Shown piece after piece: positions 28,041 to 36,762 of a stretch of DNA of 59,256 nucleotides. The stretch spans positions 1 to 59,256 of the forward strand of contig JAGYIQ010000014.1 of NCBI GenBank assembly GCA_018402565.1, given 5' to 3'. Position 1 is the first letter of the stretch, and each line of letters starts with the position of its first letter. A model generated the notes under the pieces. It saw only the letters and a list, made by a program, of their open reading frames with translations, made no database searches and had not been told where the DNA came from. The stretch comes from Pirellulaceae bacterium. Its GTDB lineage: Bacteria > Planctomycetota > Planctomycetia > Pirellulales > Pirellulaceae. The position numbers and the translations under genes are program-made.

Positions 28041-28185
28041 CTAGTGCTTTGTCACAATTTAATTTTGGGATCGGTGTGGCAAAGGGGGCAGGCGTCAATT
28101 GCCGGAACGGCCCTGCGGGTGCTACGCACAATTGACGCCTGACCCCTTTGCCACACCCCAAGTCCTGGCTGTGACAAAGCACTAG
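28041..28185. mobile_element. R3 element: 145-bp palindrome with CTAG edges
   Basis: Left edge CTAGTGCTTTGTCACA and right edge TGTGACAAAGCACTAG. The arms stay complementary for about 60 bp (GTGTGGCAAAGG, GGCGTCAATTG) around a loop with CCGGAACGG. There is no coding capacity. The right CTAG gives the TAG stop of the TPR gene at 28182. Related copies lie at 41268-41406 and at the window end. It looks like a MITE or large terminator-like palindrome; CTAG may be the target duplication. Confidence 0.7.
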
Positions 28186-29435
28186 GGGGAGGGTGGGATC
28201 CGATTCAACCATTCCAGCTCGACGGGTCGATCCAAGGCTTGGAACAGTTCGGTCAATTGCCGACGGCAGTCCGGATCGGACAACCGATCCGCGGCCTGGG
28301 CCACGATCCGCTGCTGCTCCTGCAACCAGAGTCGTTCCTCCCGCAAGGCGTCGGCGCTGGCGATGGCTGCGGGGTCCGCGGATGAGCGATAGAGTTGCTC
28401 GAGTGTGACCGACACCCAAGGGTCCAGTCGACCTGGCCAGATGTTGCGGGCGGATTGGAGATATTTCATCGCGAGTTCGACGCGTTGGTCTGCCAGAGCG
28501 ACGCGGGCCTGCCCCACGGACTGCCAGTAGTTGGGGGGCAATTGCATCAGTGGCGTGAGGACGTGGCGGGCGTCATCGACCTTGCCCGACTCGCACAGGG
28601 CGCGAACAAGCACGCTGAGGTACAAGGCGTCGGGGCGACTTTCGGCCGCCATTTGGCCACCCTGTAAGTACTCCCAGGCCACCGCGGGCTGCGAACGATC
28701 GAGATACCATTGCGCGATCGCCGCCGAGTAGCCTGGATCTTGGGCATGAATCCGATTGAGCGTCACCCAGCGTTCCAAGCGGATGGTATCGTTCGTCTCC
28801 TCGGTTTGACCCGCCACGCCGAAGCTTCGGTCGAAGTCCGTTTCGATGGCGAGCGGAGCAAAGTGGCATAACAACCATGCGCGCAAAAACGGTTTGAGAT
28901 CCTCGCTGGCGATGTTGGGATCGGTGGCCAGAAAATCCGGTTCGACCAACGGCAATCGCGTTGAGACAGCCGCGAGGGTTATCCGCCAATTTCGCAGCCG
29001 CCAATCACTGGGGTGCCAGCGGAGACCCTCGGCGATCCATTCTTCGGCCTCTTTCGGGTTGCGGCCGTTGAAGAACTTGTCGCGAGCCAGCGCCACGGCG
29101 ACCTCCGGGAACACGCGTGAATTGGCTGGGACCTGGGTCAAAAACGGGATAGCCAGCGGCAGCGCTTCGCTGCGAGTCAACGATGGATCGGACAGGTACG
29201 AGCGACCGATGAGACTCAATGCCTGCTCCCGCACCTGCTGGCTGGCGCTGCCGTTGGCGGCTGCTGCCTGGGCCAATTCTCGGACCGCCCCCCAGTCCCC
29301 CCGTCGCCAGGCCTCGTCGGCTTGGGCCAGATCCCGCGTGGCTTGAAGGATCATGCGTTGCATCTGCCAGTAGGCCAGGCCACCGAGGCAGGCGAGCGCG
29401 AGACCGACGATCACAACCCAATGGCGACCCAACAT
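28182..29435 (-). CDS. Membrane-anchored TPR-like protein
   Basis: 417 residues. One N-terminal membrane anchor (WVVIVGLALACLGGLAYWQM), then a helical repeat protein of TPR type: EAWRRGDWGAVRELAQAAA, WIAEGLRWHPSDWRLRNW, ALYLSVLVRALCESGKVDDA and KYLQSARNIWPGRLDPW. No catalytic motif, so a scaffold on the periplasmic side is likely. The start is 16 nt downstream of the ASPIC/UnbV gene stop, same strand, so the two form an operon. TPR plus FG-GAP/ASPIC pairs are frequent in Planctomycetota. The stop codon is the TAG within the R3 element border. Confidence 0.8.
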   Translation of the reverse strand: MLGRHWVVIVGLALACLGGLAYWQMQRMILQATRDLAQADEAWRRGDWGAVRELAQAAAANGSASQQVREQALSLIGRSYLSDPSLTRSEALPLAIPFLTQVPANSRVFPEVAVALARDKFFNGRNPKEAEEWIAEGLRWHPSDWRLRNWRITLAAVSTRLPLVEPDFLATDPNIASEDLKPFLRAWLLCHFAPLAIETDFDRSFGVAGQTEETNDTIRLERWVTLNRIHAQDPGYSAAIAQWYLDRSQPAVAWEYLQGGQMAAESRPDALYLSVLVRALCESGKVDDARHVLTPLMQLPPNYWQSVGQARVALADQRVELAMKYLQSARNIWPGRLDPWVSVTLEQLYRSSADPAAIASADALREERLWLQEQQRIVAQAADRLSDPDCRRQLTELFQALDRPVELEWLNRIPPSP

Positions 29436-29451
29436 CCCGATGGCTCCATGG

Positions 29452-31287
29452 TCAGAGGCTAATATCTTGAGATCGGCCGGGGGTCAAACGCCAGATGACT
29501 TGCGGCTCGAGCGACTCCCACGTGTCGACCAGGCCATCCGGCCAGTGCACGCGAACCGTGGGCATGGCTTCAGCGTCGGCGATGCCCAGTGACCAGCGTT
29601 TCTGGCTTTCGCCGATGTAGCTGCCGCCGGCAGTCCACGGAATCACCAAGGTCCGGTCGGGGTAGACCAGTTCCAGCCTACCGCCGGTCAGCGGACGATG
29701 TTGGGGGTCGACGACCTCCAGGCAGAGCCAAGACCGACCTGCGGGAACCGTGTGACGGACCAACGATACGGGCCGATCGCAATAGGTGACCAACACATCC
29801 GGCAGGCCACGGTTGTCGGGGTCAAGCGTGACCACGCAGCGTCCCAGCCCCTGTTCCTGGAAAAAATCTCCCGCCACATTGGAGATGTCGGTGAAGATTC
29901 CAGCCGAATTCAAGAGAACTTGGCAGGGCATTTGGTGCAGCGGCGCCTTGGGGCCGAGGACATGGCCATTGGCCACAAACACATCCCACCAACCGTCGAG
30001 ATTAAAATCGATCGGAACCGCACCAAAACTGACGAAGGGACGTCCTGCCACGTCCAATCGCACCGAGCGGCTCACGTCGCGAAAGCTCAGGTCACCTTTG
30101 TTCGCGTAAAGCGTATTCTTTTTCATAAAATAGTTGGTGACAAAAATGTCCGTCCAACCGTTGCGAGTGAAGTCCGCCAAGGTCACGCACATGCTGGCTT
30201 CATTCAGCCCATCTGCCGCACCGGCGGTCCCCGATTTTTCGCCGATATCCTGCCAATAGGGACCGGAACCCGAATCTCGTGCCAGGACCGGAATGCTGCT
30301 GTGTCGCGTGGCGTTGGTGACTTTGTTGTTGATTCGTTGGCCGTCGCCCGTCGTGTAACACGCGTTGGCGATGGCGTCGTTCGCAATGTAGACCTCGGGA
30401 ATTAAGTCATGGTCCAAGTCGACCGCCGAGATGCCGAGGCACTTGGTGGGAGCGGTGAAGCCCCAAGCTTGCGTGCGATCTTCGAACCGACCATCGCCCA
30501 TGTTTTCCAAGGCCAGATAGGGTCCGCCCGCAAACATGCCGGGACTGGGGTAGCCCGGGCCATGTTCGTAAATTTCCAACTCCGAGTCATAATCCCAGTC
30601 AACGTAGCTGGCGACCAGCAGATCCTCGAGCCCGTCCCGATTCAGATCCACGAACAAGGGTCCCGTCCAGAACGACTCGCGCTCGCTGAAACACTCGACC
30701 ACCTTCTCCTGAAACGTACCATCGCCCTGATTGACGAACAGGCGAGGCTGCCCGAGATTCGCCACCAGCAAATCGTCGAACCCATCCGCATTGAAGTCAC
30801 CGATTGCGCAGCCGTGCGAATAGTCGAACTCGAACAGCTGAGCCGCCTCGGTTATGTCCCGAAACGTTCCGTTGGCGTTGCGAAACAAGGCGTCGCGATG
30901 TTCGTGTTGCGGCCCGATGGCCGGGAGAGTTCGACCGTTGGCCAGGTAGACATCGCACCAGCCGTCCAGGTCGAAGTCGAAGGCGGCAGCTCCGCCCCCC
31001 AGGGCCTCCGGTAAGTACAGGTTGCCCGCGGCGACGTCGTTGTAATATGTGAATTGCAAACCAGCGGCCGTCGCGCGGTCGCTGAACCGGACTTCGTCGG
31101 TTGCGATCGAATTCGCAACCAGCGGCGGCTCAAATTGGAGTCGCAGACGTGGTTTGGGCAGGGAGGCATCCCGGATGACGTCATCGGAGGGTGTGGACGG
31201 ATTGCAGCCGGCGAGCAACGGCAGTAGGGCAACCAGGACCAACCCAACCCGCCAGGCCCGACGCCAATCGCCTTGGCCTAGACTCAT
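29452..31287 (-). CDS. FG-GAP/VCBS repeat lipoprotein with ASPIC/UnbV C-terminus (CRTAC1-like)
   Basis: About 611 residues. The signal peptide ends in LLPLLAGCN, a lipobox (LAGC), so it is an anchored lipoprotein. The body has repeated calcium-binding-like FG-GAP blades: AAAFDFDLDGWCDVYLANG, DFNADGFDDLLVANLG, DLNRDGLEDLLVAS, DFTRNGWTDIFVTNYF and DFNLDGWWDVFVANG, a seven-bladed propeller. The C-terminal ASPIC/UnbV domain carries HRPLTGGRLELV, IGESQKRWSLGIAD and VRVHWPDGLVDTWESL. Such proteins are surface-exposed; their function is unknown. The start at 31287 places the lipobox about 27 residues in; an open frame extends further upstream. It is first in the operon with the TPR gene. Confidence 0.85.
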   Translation of the reverse strand: MSLGQGDWRRAWRVGLVLVALLPLLAGCNPSTPSDDVIRDASLPKPRLRLQFEPPLVANSIATDEVRFSDRATAAGLQFTYYNDVAAGNLYLPEALGGGAAAFDFDLDGWCDVYLANGRTLPAIGPQHEHRDALFRNANGTFRDITEAAQLFEFDYSHGCAIGDFNADGFDDLLVANLGQPRLFVNQGDGTFQEKVVECFSERESFWTGPLFVDLNRDGLEDLLVASYVDWDYDSELEIYEHGPGYPSPGMFAGGPYLALENMGDGRFEDRTQAWGFTAPTKCLGISAVDLDHDLIPEVYIANDAIANACYTTGDGQRINNKVTNATRHSSIPVLARDSGSGPYWQDIGEKSGTAGAADGLNEASMCVTLADFTRNGWTDIFVTNYFMKKNTLYANKGDLSFRDVSRSVRLDVAGRPFVSFGAVPIDFNLDGWWDVFVANGHVLGPKAPLHQMPCQVLLNSAGIFTDISNVAGDFFQEQGLGRCVVTLDPDNRGLPDVLVTYCDRPVSLVRHTVPAGRSWLCLEVVDPQHRPLTGGRLELVYPDRTLVIPWTAGGSYIGESQKRWSLGIADAEAMPTVRVHWPDGLVDTWESLEPQVIWRLTPGRSQDISL

Positions 31288-31772
31288 GGTGCGCAAGTCG
31301 GATCGACCGCCGCACCGACCAGCTGTCCGGTGGCGTGTGGCAGAAATGGGGCGAGACCATGCCACGGGCGAGTTGGCCTCACGGGGCGGAGCCACCGTGT
31401 CCTCGAGTATGCTCGATTCGCCAGCAAGGTAACGTTGATCCACGACAACCCTCGGACAAGAACAGATAAGCCGCCCTTAACTCCCACGAACCCAATCTTA
31501 ACACAAACGGACACGCCTGTGTACACACTGACACACAACCCTTAGGATTTTTTTTATTCGCGTTTTTCTGTAGGCAATTGTGCCGACCATTAGACTGCGG
31601 CAGCGAGTGCCGGCCAGGGGCACGGCGGGGCGATGTTGTGCTTGGCACGGTCTTGAAACGCCGTTTGGTGTGCCGGGGTCGGTGGATTTCGGACGGTAAA
31701 GTTCTATTACCAAGGGATTGAGCGTCGTATAGAATGGGTGGGAGAGCAGGGGACGAGTGTTGGGAGAAGGCC
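31288..31772. other. Divergent intergenic region
   Basis: 485 bp between the divergent ASPIC lipoprotein and VWA genes, so it must hold both promoters. It contains AT-rich stretches (GGATTTTTTTTATTCG near 31547) and ACACAC-rich runs at 31500-31540. I cannot assign promoter boxes with confidence. Confidence 0.5.
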
Positions 31773-32792
31773 ATGTCCGCGTCGGAGCACACACCGGTTG
31801 ACCCGGAAGAAATTGGGTTTGAACGTTATGCCTCGGCCAAGAAAGAGTGGCCGGGATGGGTGTCGTCCGTGGCTTTCCACTTGTTGATTTTCATCGCCAT
31901 CACATTGCTCTTGTATCAGGTCCCCAAGGGGGTTGGCAACGAGCGGGTGCAGACGGGCGGCATTGTGTTGGTCAATGCCGACTTGGCGGACAACGAAAAG
32001 CCGTACCTGGAACAGGCGGATATTGAGAGTCCCGAGACGGCGGAGAACGCTGCGGCGGCCTCGAGTGGCGGGCAGGTCACACAGCAGGTCCCGGCACTGG
32101 CGTTGGACGACTTGCCGGACCTGCCTGGCATGGCCTCCAGTGAGGACGCTCGGACGCGGGCCGTTGAGGCTCAGCAAATGGGTTCGGGATTGTCCGATTT
32201 GGCCCAGCCCTCGGAGCAAGCGGGTGGCGGCAAAATCGGCCAGGAAGCCGTCCGATTCGGCGGCTTGGTTGGGACTGGCAGTCGCTTTGTCTACGTCGTG
32301 GATCGCTCGGGTAGCATGAACAGCAACCGTCTCATGCAGTCGGCCAAGGCAGAGTTGGAGGCCAGCCTCACCAGTTTGAACGAACAGCAGCAATTTCAGA
32401 TTATTTTCTATAACGACGATGCGCTGATCTTCAACCCCACGGGGGCGGCCCCAAAAATGCTGCAAGCTTCGGAGGCCAACCTGGAATCGGCCCTGGAGTT
32501 CGTGCGGCAGACGCCGGCCATCGGAGGGACGGTCCACATGGCTGCTTTGGAGCCGGCACTGCGATTGGGGCCGGACGTGATTTTCTTCCTCACGGATGCC
32601 GACGATCGATTGAGGCCGGCGGAGTACAACAAGATCAATCGCTTGAACACCACCAACGCCAGTATCCACGTGCTGGTGTTTGGAGTCACCGCTCAACCGA
32701 CTGCGGACAATTTGAGCTTCAAGCGACTGGCCGATGAGACGCGGGGGCAGTTTGTATTCAAAAGCACCACAGCCCTCGGGCGTGAGCGTTAA
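31773..32792 (+). CDS. Membrane VWA-domain protein with TonB-like N-terminal anchor
   Basis: 339 residues. A short cytoplasmic start, then one helix (WVSSVAFHLLIFIAITLLLY) of the TonB/TolA anchor type, an acidic Ala/Ser-rich linker (about residues 60-165), and a C-terminal von Willebrand A domain. The MIDAS is complete: FVYVVDRSGSM (DxSxS), the Thr of GGTVHM, and the Asp of FFLTDADD. It would be periplasmic and metal-binding. GGAGAAGG upstream supports the ATG at 31773. It is the first gene of a plus-strand run with a secreted protein, an ExbB-type channel and a Ser/Thr kinase. A TonB-like helix next to ExbB suggests it is the mechanically driven partner of the channel. Confidence 0.85.
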   Translation: MSASEHTPVDPEEIGFERYASAKKEWPGWVSSVAFHLLIFIAITLLLYQVPKGVGNERVQTGGIVLVNADLADNEKPYLEQADIESPETAENAAAASSGGQVTQQVPALALDDLPDLPGMASSEDARTRAVEAQQMGSGLSDLAQPSEQAGGGKIGQEAVRFGGLVGTGSRFVYVVDRSGSMNSNRLMQSAKAELEASLTSLNEQQQFQIIFYNDDALIFNPTGAAPKMLQASEANLESALEFVRQTPAIGGTVHMAALEPALRLGPDVIFFLTDADDRLRPAEYNKINRLNTTNASIHVLVFGVTAQPTADNLSFKRLADETRGQFVFKSTTALGRER

Positions 32793-32833
32793 ACGTGCGT
32801 AATCCGAGTCCTCGTGTCTCGACAAGGAAGCCA

Positions 32834-34111
32834 ATGGCGAACCCAGCAGCAATCGGTACCGCTCGCGGTCCTGGGCGACGACCCCACTCGTCAAGTCCCG
32901 TCGGTCAGGACGCGGACCGGTTTTGTGGCGTGCGGGCAGGAGGCCGCCGATCGACGGTGCAACTTGCGAAGTTATCACATTGGAGGGTAGCCCCGATTGG
33001 GGGCCTGCTGGGGCTGGCTTGTCTGTCGGTTGCGGCTTGTCTGTCGGGCCTGACTTGTTCGTCGGGCCTGGTTTGGAGCCAGGAGGAGCGGGTTTGGGAT
33101 CGCATCGAGTTCCGCCAATCGGCGGCGGAGGGGGTCCGGACGCTGAGTGGGATTGTGCGGGACATTCAACCGGGGTTTGTCGAGGTGGAAGTGCCCTCGG
33201 GCGGTCGGCGACGTCTGGATCGTGCCGATGTACTGTCGATCCAGTTGATGCAGCAGAAAGAACTCGTGGCGGCGGAAAATTGGGCTGCCCAAGGTCAATT
33301 TGAGCGGGCCAAACAGGCCTTCGAAGCCGTCGTCAGGTTGGACGTGCCCCATTGGTTGCGGCGGCATGCTGCCACTCGGCGATTGCAGTGCCTGAGGGCC
33401 CTGCAACAGTATCGGGCGGCCGTGGCAGACTTCGGGACCTTGGTGCAAGACGACCCGAACCGCGTCCCCTGGGAGGCCGCTCCGTTGGTTTGGACTGGCG
33501 TGCCGGTGGACGCATTGCTGCAGGAGCAAATCGAGCAGTGGCTGCAGAGCCCGCGTCCTTGGGAGCAATTGGCCGCCGCCAGTCTGGGGTTGCAGCACCC
33601 GCCCACGGCCGCCGCCAGCCAGAAGGTCCTGGAGTCCTTGGCGGCAGGCAGCGGAGCCACGAGGCCCAATCCCGGCGGCGCGGAAGCTGGGACCTCGGGC
33701 GGTAGCCGAGTCGGTGGGAGCCCGGTCGGCGTTGGCCCGCTGCCAAATGAAGTGACGATTTTGGCTGAAGCTCAGCTTTGGCGGGTCCCGCAACGCTACT
33801 CGGTCGAGCAGTTGCAGGAACTGCAGAACAGGGTCGAGTCCTGGCCGACGGAACTCCGAGCCGGCCCGCTGTACTTGCTGGGTAAATCCTGGAAAAACGC
33901 GGGACAGCTGAACCTCGCGGCGGACGCCATGCTCCAAGTGGCAACGTTGTATCCCGAGCAGCATGACTTGGTCCTCTTGGGATTGGAGGCCGCATACACT
34001 ACCCTACGGACGGTGGATCCAGCGGAGGCCGCTCGAGTCGGACAGTGGCTGGTGCAGCAGCACCCGGAGTCGGGACAGGCCGACGAGATTCAGCGTGAAT
34101 TGGGCCGATAA
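32834..34111 (+). CDS. Secreted hypothetical protein with TPR-like repeats
   Basis: About 425 residues. After an N-terminal basic stretch of about 55 residues comes a hydrophobic segment (GGLLGLACLSVAACLSGLTC), so it is exported or anchored. Next a small beta-rich domain (LSGIVRDIQPGFVEVEV, then RRRLDRADVLSIQL), then helical repeats (ENWAAQGQFERAKQAFEAVV, LQCLRALQQYRAAVADF) and a C-terminal repeat block (LYLLGKSWKNAGQLNLAADA). No enzyme motif. AAGGAAG 6 nt upstream chooses the ATG at 32834 over a GTG at 32795. The stop overlaps the next ATG (TAATG), so it is coupled to the ExbB-like gene. Confidence 0.75.
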   Translation: MANPAAIGTARGPGRRPHSSSPVGQDADRFCGVRAGGRRSTVQLAKLSHWRVAPIGGLLGLACLSVAACLSGLTCSSGLVWSQEERVWDRIEFRQSAAEGVRTLSGIVRDIQPGFVEVEVPSGGRRRLDRADVLSIQLMQQKELVAAENWAAQGQFERAKQAFEAVVRLDVPHWLRRHAATRRLQCLRALQQYRAAVADFGTLVQDDPNRVPWEAAPLVWTGVPVDALLQEQIEQWLQSPRPWEQLAAASLGLQHPPTAAASQKVLESLAAGSGATRPNPGGAEAGTSGGSRVGGSPVGVGPLPNEVTILAEAQLWRVPQRYSVEQLQELQNRVESWPTELRAGPLYLLGKSWKNAGQLNLAADAMLQVATLYPEQHDLVLLGLEAAYTTLRTVDPAEAARVGQWLVQQHPESGQADEIQRELGR

Positions 34112-35154
34112 TGGGCGTTTGGAGCAAGCACTTGCCAGGAACTGGTACTGAACACACGAAAGAAGCGAAGGCGAACAGAATGCAGCAATCGACGGAGCGA
34201 GTGGTGCGGGTAGTGCGAGTGGCAGGTTTGGCAAGGTTGGCAGGTTTAGCGAGTTTAGCAAGGTTGGTGCGCGCGGGCAGTGTTCGAGTTCTTTTGTGCC
34301 TGGCGGTTGGGGTACTGGGGAGTCTGGCGTCGGCCAGCGCCGGCGAGCTGCTCGGCAGCACCGCAGTGCCCCCACGAGTCGAGCCGTCGACCGTGCTCCC
34401 GGCAGCCAGTGGACTCCCGGCAGCCAGTGGACTCCCGGTAGCAGGCGTTGGGCTGTTGGCTCAGGCGGCGGCCGAGGCGGGCGATGAGGCGGTGGATGGC
34501 GGTTTGGGGGGCTGGGTGAGTGTCGTGTTCGCGGGTGGGCCGGTCGGCGTGGCGATTGTCCTGCTGCTGATGTCCCTCTCGCTGATCTCGTTTTACTTGG
34601 TATTTGACCAAATCTTAACGCTCCGGCATTCGGAGCTGATTCCGGAGGGATTGAGCGAGGAGGTCCGCAGTGGCTTGATGGAGGGACGCCTGGAGGAGGC
34701 GGCGGAGGCCTGCCGGCAACGCCCAAGTCTGCTAGCATTCGTCTTGCTGAATGGAATTTCTGAATTACCCTATGGATGGAGCAGCGTGGAGAAGGCTCTG
34801 GAAGATGCTCTGGCCGAACAATCGGCTCGGTTGTATCGTAAGGCCGAGTACCTGTCGGTGATTGGCAATATAGCGCCGATGGTGGGGTTGTTGGGGACCG
34901 TACTGGGAATGGTGTTGGCTTTCCAGCGGGTGGCCGAGAGCCAGGGCACCGCGAGTGCCTCGGAGTTGGCGGAGGGCATTTACCAGGCGTTGATTACGAC
35001 GGTGGGTGGGTTGATAGTGGCGATCCCTTCGTTGGGGGCATTCGCCATCCTGCGGAACCGTTTGGACCAATTGGTGGCCGAGGCAGCGAACGTGGCGCAG
35101 CACGTGTTTGCACCGTTGCGGAAGAAGCGACAATCGGCCGAAAAGCGTGGATAG
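34111..35154 (+). CDS. MotA/TolQ/ExbB proton-channel family protein
   Basis: 347 residues. The N-terminal 105 residues hold a signal-like helix (VLLCLAVGVLGSLASASA) and a low-complexity repeat, unusual for the family. The ExbB core follows: TM1 (GVAIVLLLMSLSLISFYLVF), a cytoplasmic helical segment with SVEKALEDALAEQSARLYRK, TM2 (NIAPMVGLLGTVLGMVLAF), and TM3 (ALITTVGGLIVAIPSLGAF). The GLLGTVxGM motif is typical. These proteins form a pentameric motor with ExbD/TolR/MotB dimers and use proton flow. No ExbD-type gene is beside it. The start overlaps the previous stop (TAATG); an ATG at 34180 is possible. The kinase gene starts 27 nt downstream. Confidence 0.88.
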   Translation: MGVWSKHLPGTGTEHTKEAKANRMQQSTERVVRVVRVAGLARLAGLASLARLVRAGSVRVLLCLAVGVLGSLASASAGELLGSTAVPPRVEPSTVLPAASGLPAASGLPVAGVGLLAQAAAEAGDEAVDGGLGGWVSVVFAGGPVGVAIVLLLMSLSLISFYLVFDQILTLRHSELIPEGLSEEVRSGLMEGRLEEAAEACRQRPSLLAFVLLNGISELPYGWSSVEKALEDALAEQSARLYRKAEYLSVIGNIAPMVGLLGTVLGMVLAFQRVAESQGTASASELAEGIYQALITTVGGLIVAIPSLGAFAILRNRLDQLVAEAANVAQHVFAPLRKKRQSAEKRG

Positions 35155-35181
35155 TAAAGTACAGATCAAAGAAGGCAGACC

Positions 35182-36351
35182 GTGACCGCTTCGACTTCGG
35201 ATGACACTAACGACTTATCGCACACGATATCGTGGCAGCGGCAGGACGCCAGCGACATGACGCGTGGCTTGAATGACGTGGAGCAGGAGTGCGGTCGCCT
35301 GTTGGACGAGTTCGCTGGCTTGTGTCGGGGGCAGCGTTTGAATTGGACGACGCACGTCCGGTTCGTCCGCTGTTTGGGGGCGGGTGGCCAAGGGGTGGTC
35401 TACTTGTGCGAGCGGCCTGGGGCCGATGGCTTCACTTTGCCCGTCGCTCTCAAGTTCTTCTCACCCGAGCGATACCGAACGCTGGAAGCATACGATGAGG
35501 CCATGCAACGCATGAGTCGTGTGGCGGCGTTGATTGCTCGGATCCAGCACGACAACCTGTTGGACGTGCAGAACATGATCGACCGCAACCGCGTGCGGAT
35601 CATGGTGATGGAGTACGTCGAGGGGTTTGACTTGCGGGAACTGGTGGGGTCGGACACCTTGCAAGCCACCTCGCGTAGCCTGCCGTTGGACAAGCAACGG
35701 TATTTGGATCGGGTGTTGTTTACTCAAGGCCCCGCCCAGCCGCGATTCAAAGCCGGCGTGGCGATGGCGATCATTCGCGATTGTTTGACGGCGTTGGCGG
35801 CGTTGCACCGCGAACAGATCATTCACGGCGACATCAAGCCCGCCAACATCATGTTGCGGCGCAGCGGTCACGCCAAGATCATCGACATGGGCTCGGCCTA
35901 CGTCATCTCTGATCCGCCGCAAAGTTTGAACTGCACCCCGGAATACGCCGCACTGGAGGTGCTGTTGGGCGAGGAGCCAACCGTCGTCAGTGATTTGGCC
36001 AGCTTGGGCTACGTCCTGATCGAGTTGCTGAGTGGCCAGCGGTTGGTGCCTCAGGGCGTGAGCCTGGGTGATGTCGTGGCGATGAAGCGGGAGATGCCGC
36101 GCCGATTGCAGACGGTGTTGCCGGATGAAGTGGTGCGGAATGAACTCTTGATGGGGTTCATTCACAGCATGATTTCCCCCGATCCGACCCAGCGGTTCCC
36201 GAACGCGGAAGCCGCGAATTTGTACGAGCACGGCGCCGCCGCGTTCCACCGTCAGTTGATCAAGAGCGATCTATCGAGCGAGTACGACAACGACATTCGT
36301 GTGTTGATCCACGAGATCTTGGCCCAACAGCGATTGACCATCGAGACCTGA
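35182..36351 (+). CDS. Serine/threonine protein kinase (atypical catalytic loop)
   Basis: 389 residues, soluble. The N-terminal 60 residues are unassigned. Kinase lobes: glycine loop LGAGGQGVVYLC, VAIK-type Lys in LPVALKFF, hinge VMEYVEGFDL, catalytic loop IIHGDIKPANIML (HGD where most have HRD), metal-binding IIDMGSAYV (DMG instead of DFG), and an APE-like segment TPEYAALEVL. HGD and DMG variants retain the catalytic Asp residues, so activity is expected. A GTG start with AAGAAGG upstream fits. It is the last gene of the VWA/ExbB operon and may phosphorylate the cytoplasmic part of the channel or VWA protein. No PASTA or sensor domain. Confidence 0.88.
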   Translation: MTASTSDDTNDLSHTISWQRQDASDMTRGLNDVEQECGRLLDEFAGLCRGQRLNWTTHVRFVRCLGAGGQGVVYLCERPGADGFTLPVALKFFSPERYRTLEAYDEAMQRMSRVAALIARIQHDNLLDVQNMIDRNRVRIMVMEYVEGFDLRELVGSDTLQATSRSLPLDKQRYLDRVLFTQGPAQPRFKAGVAMAIIRDCLTALAALHREQIIHGDIKPANIMLRRSGHAKIIDMGSAYVISDPPQSLNCTPEYAALEVLLGEEPTVVSDLASLGYVLIELLSGQRLVPQGVSLGDVVAMKREMPRRLQTVLPDEVVRNELLMGFIHSMISPDPTQRFPNAEAANLYEHGAAAFHRQLIKSDLSSEYDNDIRVLIHEILAQQRLTIET

Positions 36352-36379
36352 GCCTCGGAAAATCCGCCCGCCGTCCGGG

Positions 36380-36742
36380 CTTGAGGGCTGGTTGATTCTT
36401 CCAGACCTGCACGCGAGATTGCCGCTTGATTCAATGAAATCATAAAAGAAAGTCATTTCCGCGTCAATCGAAATGCTTGAGGGCTGGCTGATTTCCCCAG
36501 GCTTGCTCGGGAATTGGCCGTGCGATTCAATGAAATCGAGCGAACACACGGCTTTTTCCCGTCAATCGAAATGCTTGAGGGCTGGCTGATTTCCCCAGGC
36601 TTGCTCGGGAATTGGCCGTGCGATTCAATGAAATCGAGCGAACACGCGGCTTTTTCCCGTCAATCGAAATGCTTGACGCATTCCGCTACGGGAAAATCAA
36701 CCAGCCCTTGACGCATTCCGCTACGGGAAAATCAACCAGCCC
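36380..36742 (+). repeat. R2-family repeats, three tandem units plus end
   Basis: CTTGAGGGCTGGTTGATT at 36380, then two near-identical 98-bp units (GGCTGGCTGATTTCCCCAGG, TCAATGAAATCGAGCGAACA), ending with CGCATTCCGCTACGGGAAAA TCAACCAGCC twice. It has the same inverted-end structure as the array at 7655-8412. It lies in the gap between the convergent kinase and DUF4175-like genes. Confidence 0.8.
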
Positions 36743-36762
36743 ATTGGCAGCCCACATTTGGA

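Noticed and set aside
34111..35154. ExbB/MotA-like gene as ZorA of a Zorya defence system
   Set aside because: There is no ZorB (MotB/OmpA-like), helicase or nuclease partner, and the neighbours are a VWA protein and a kinase.
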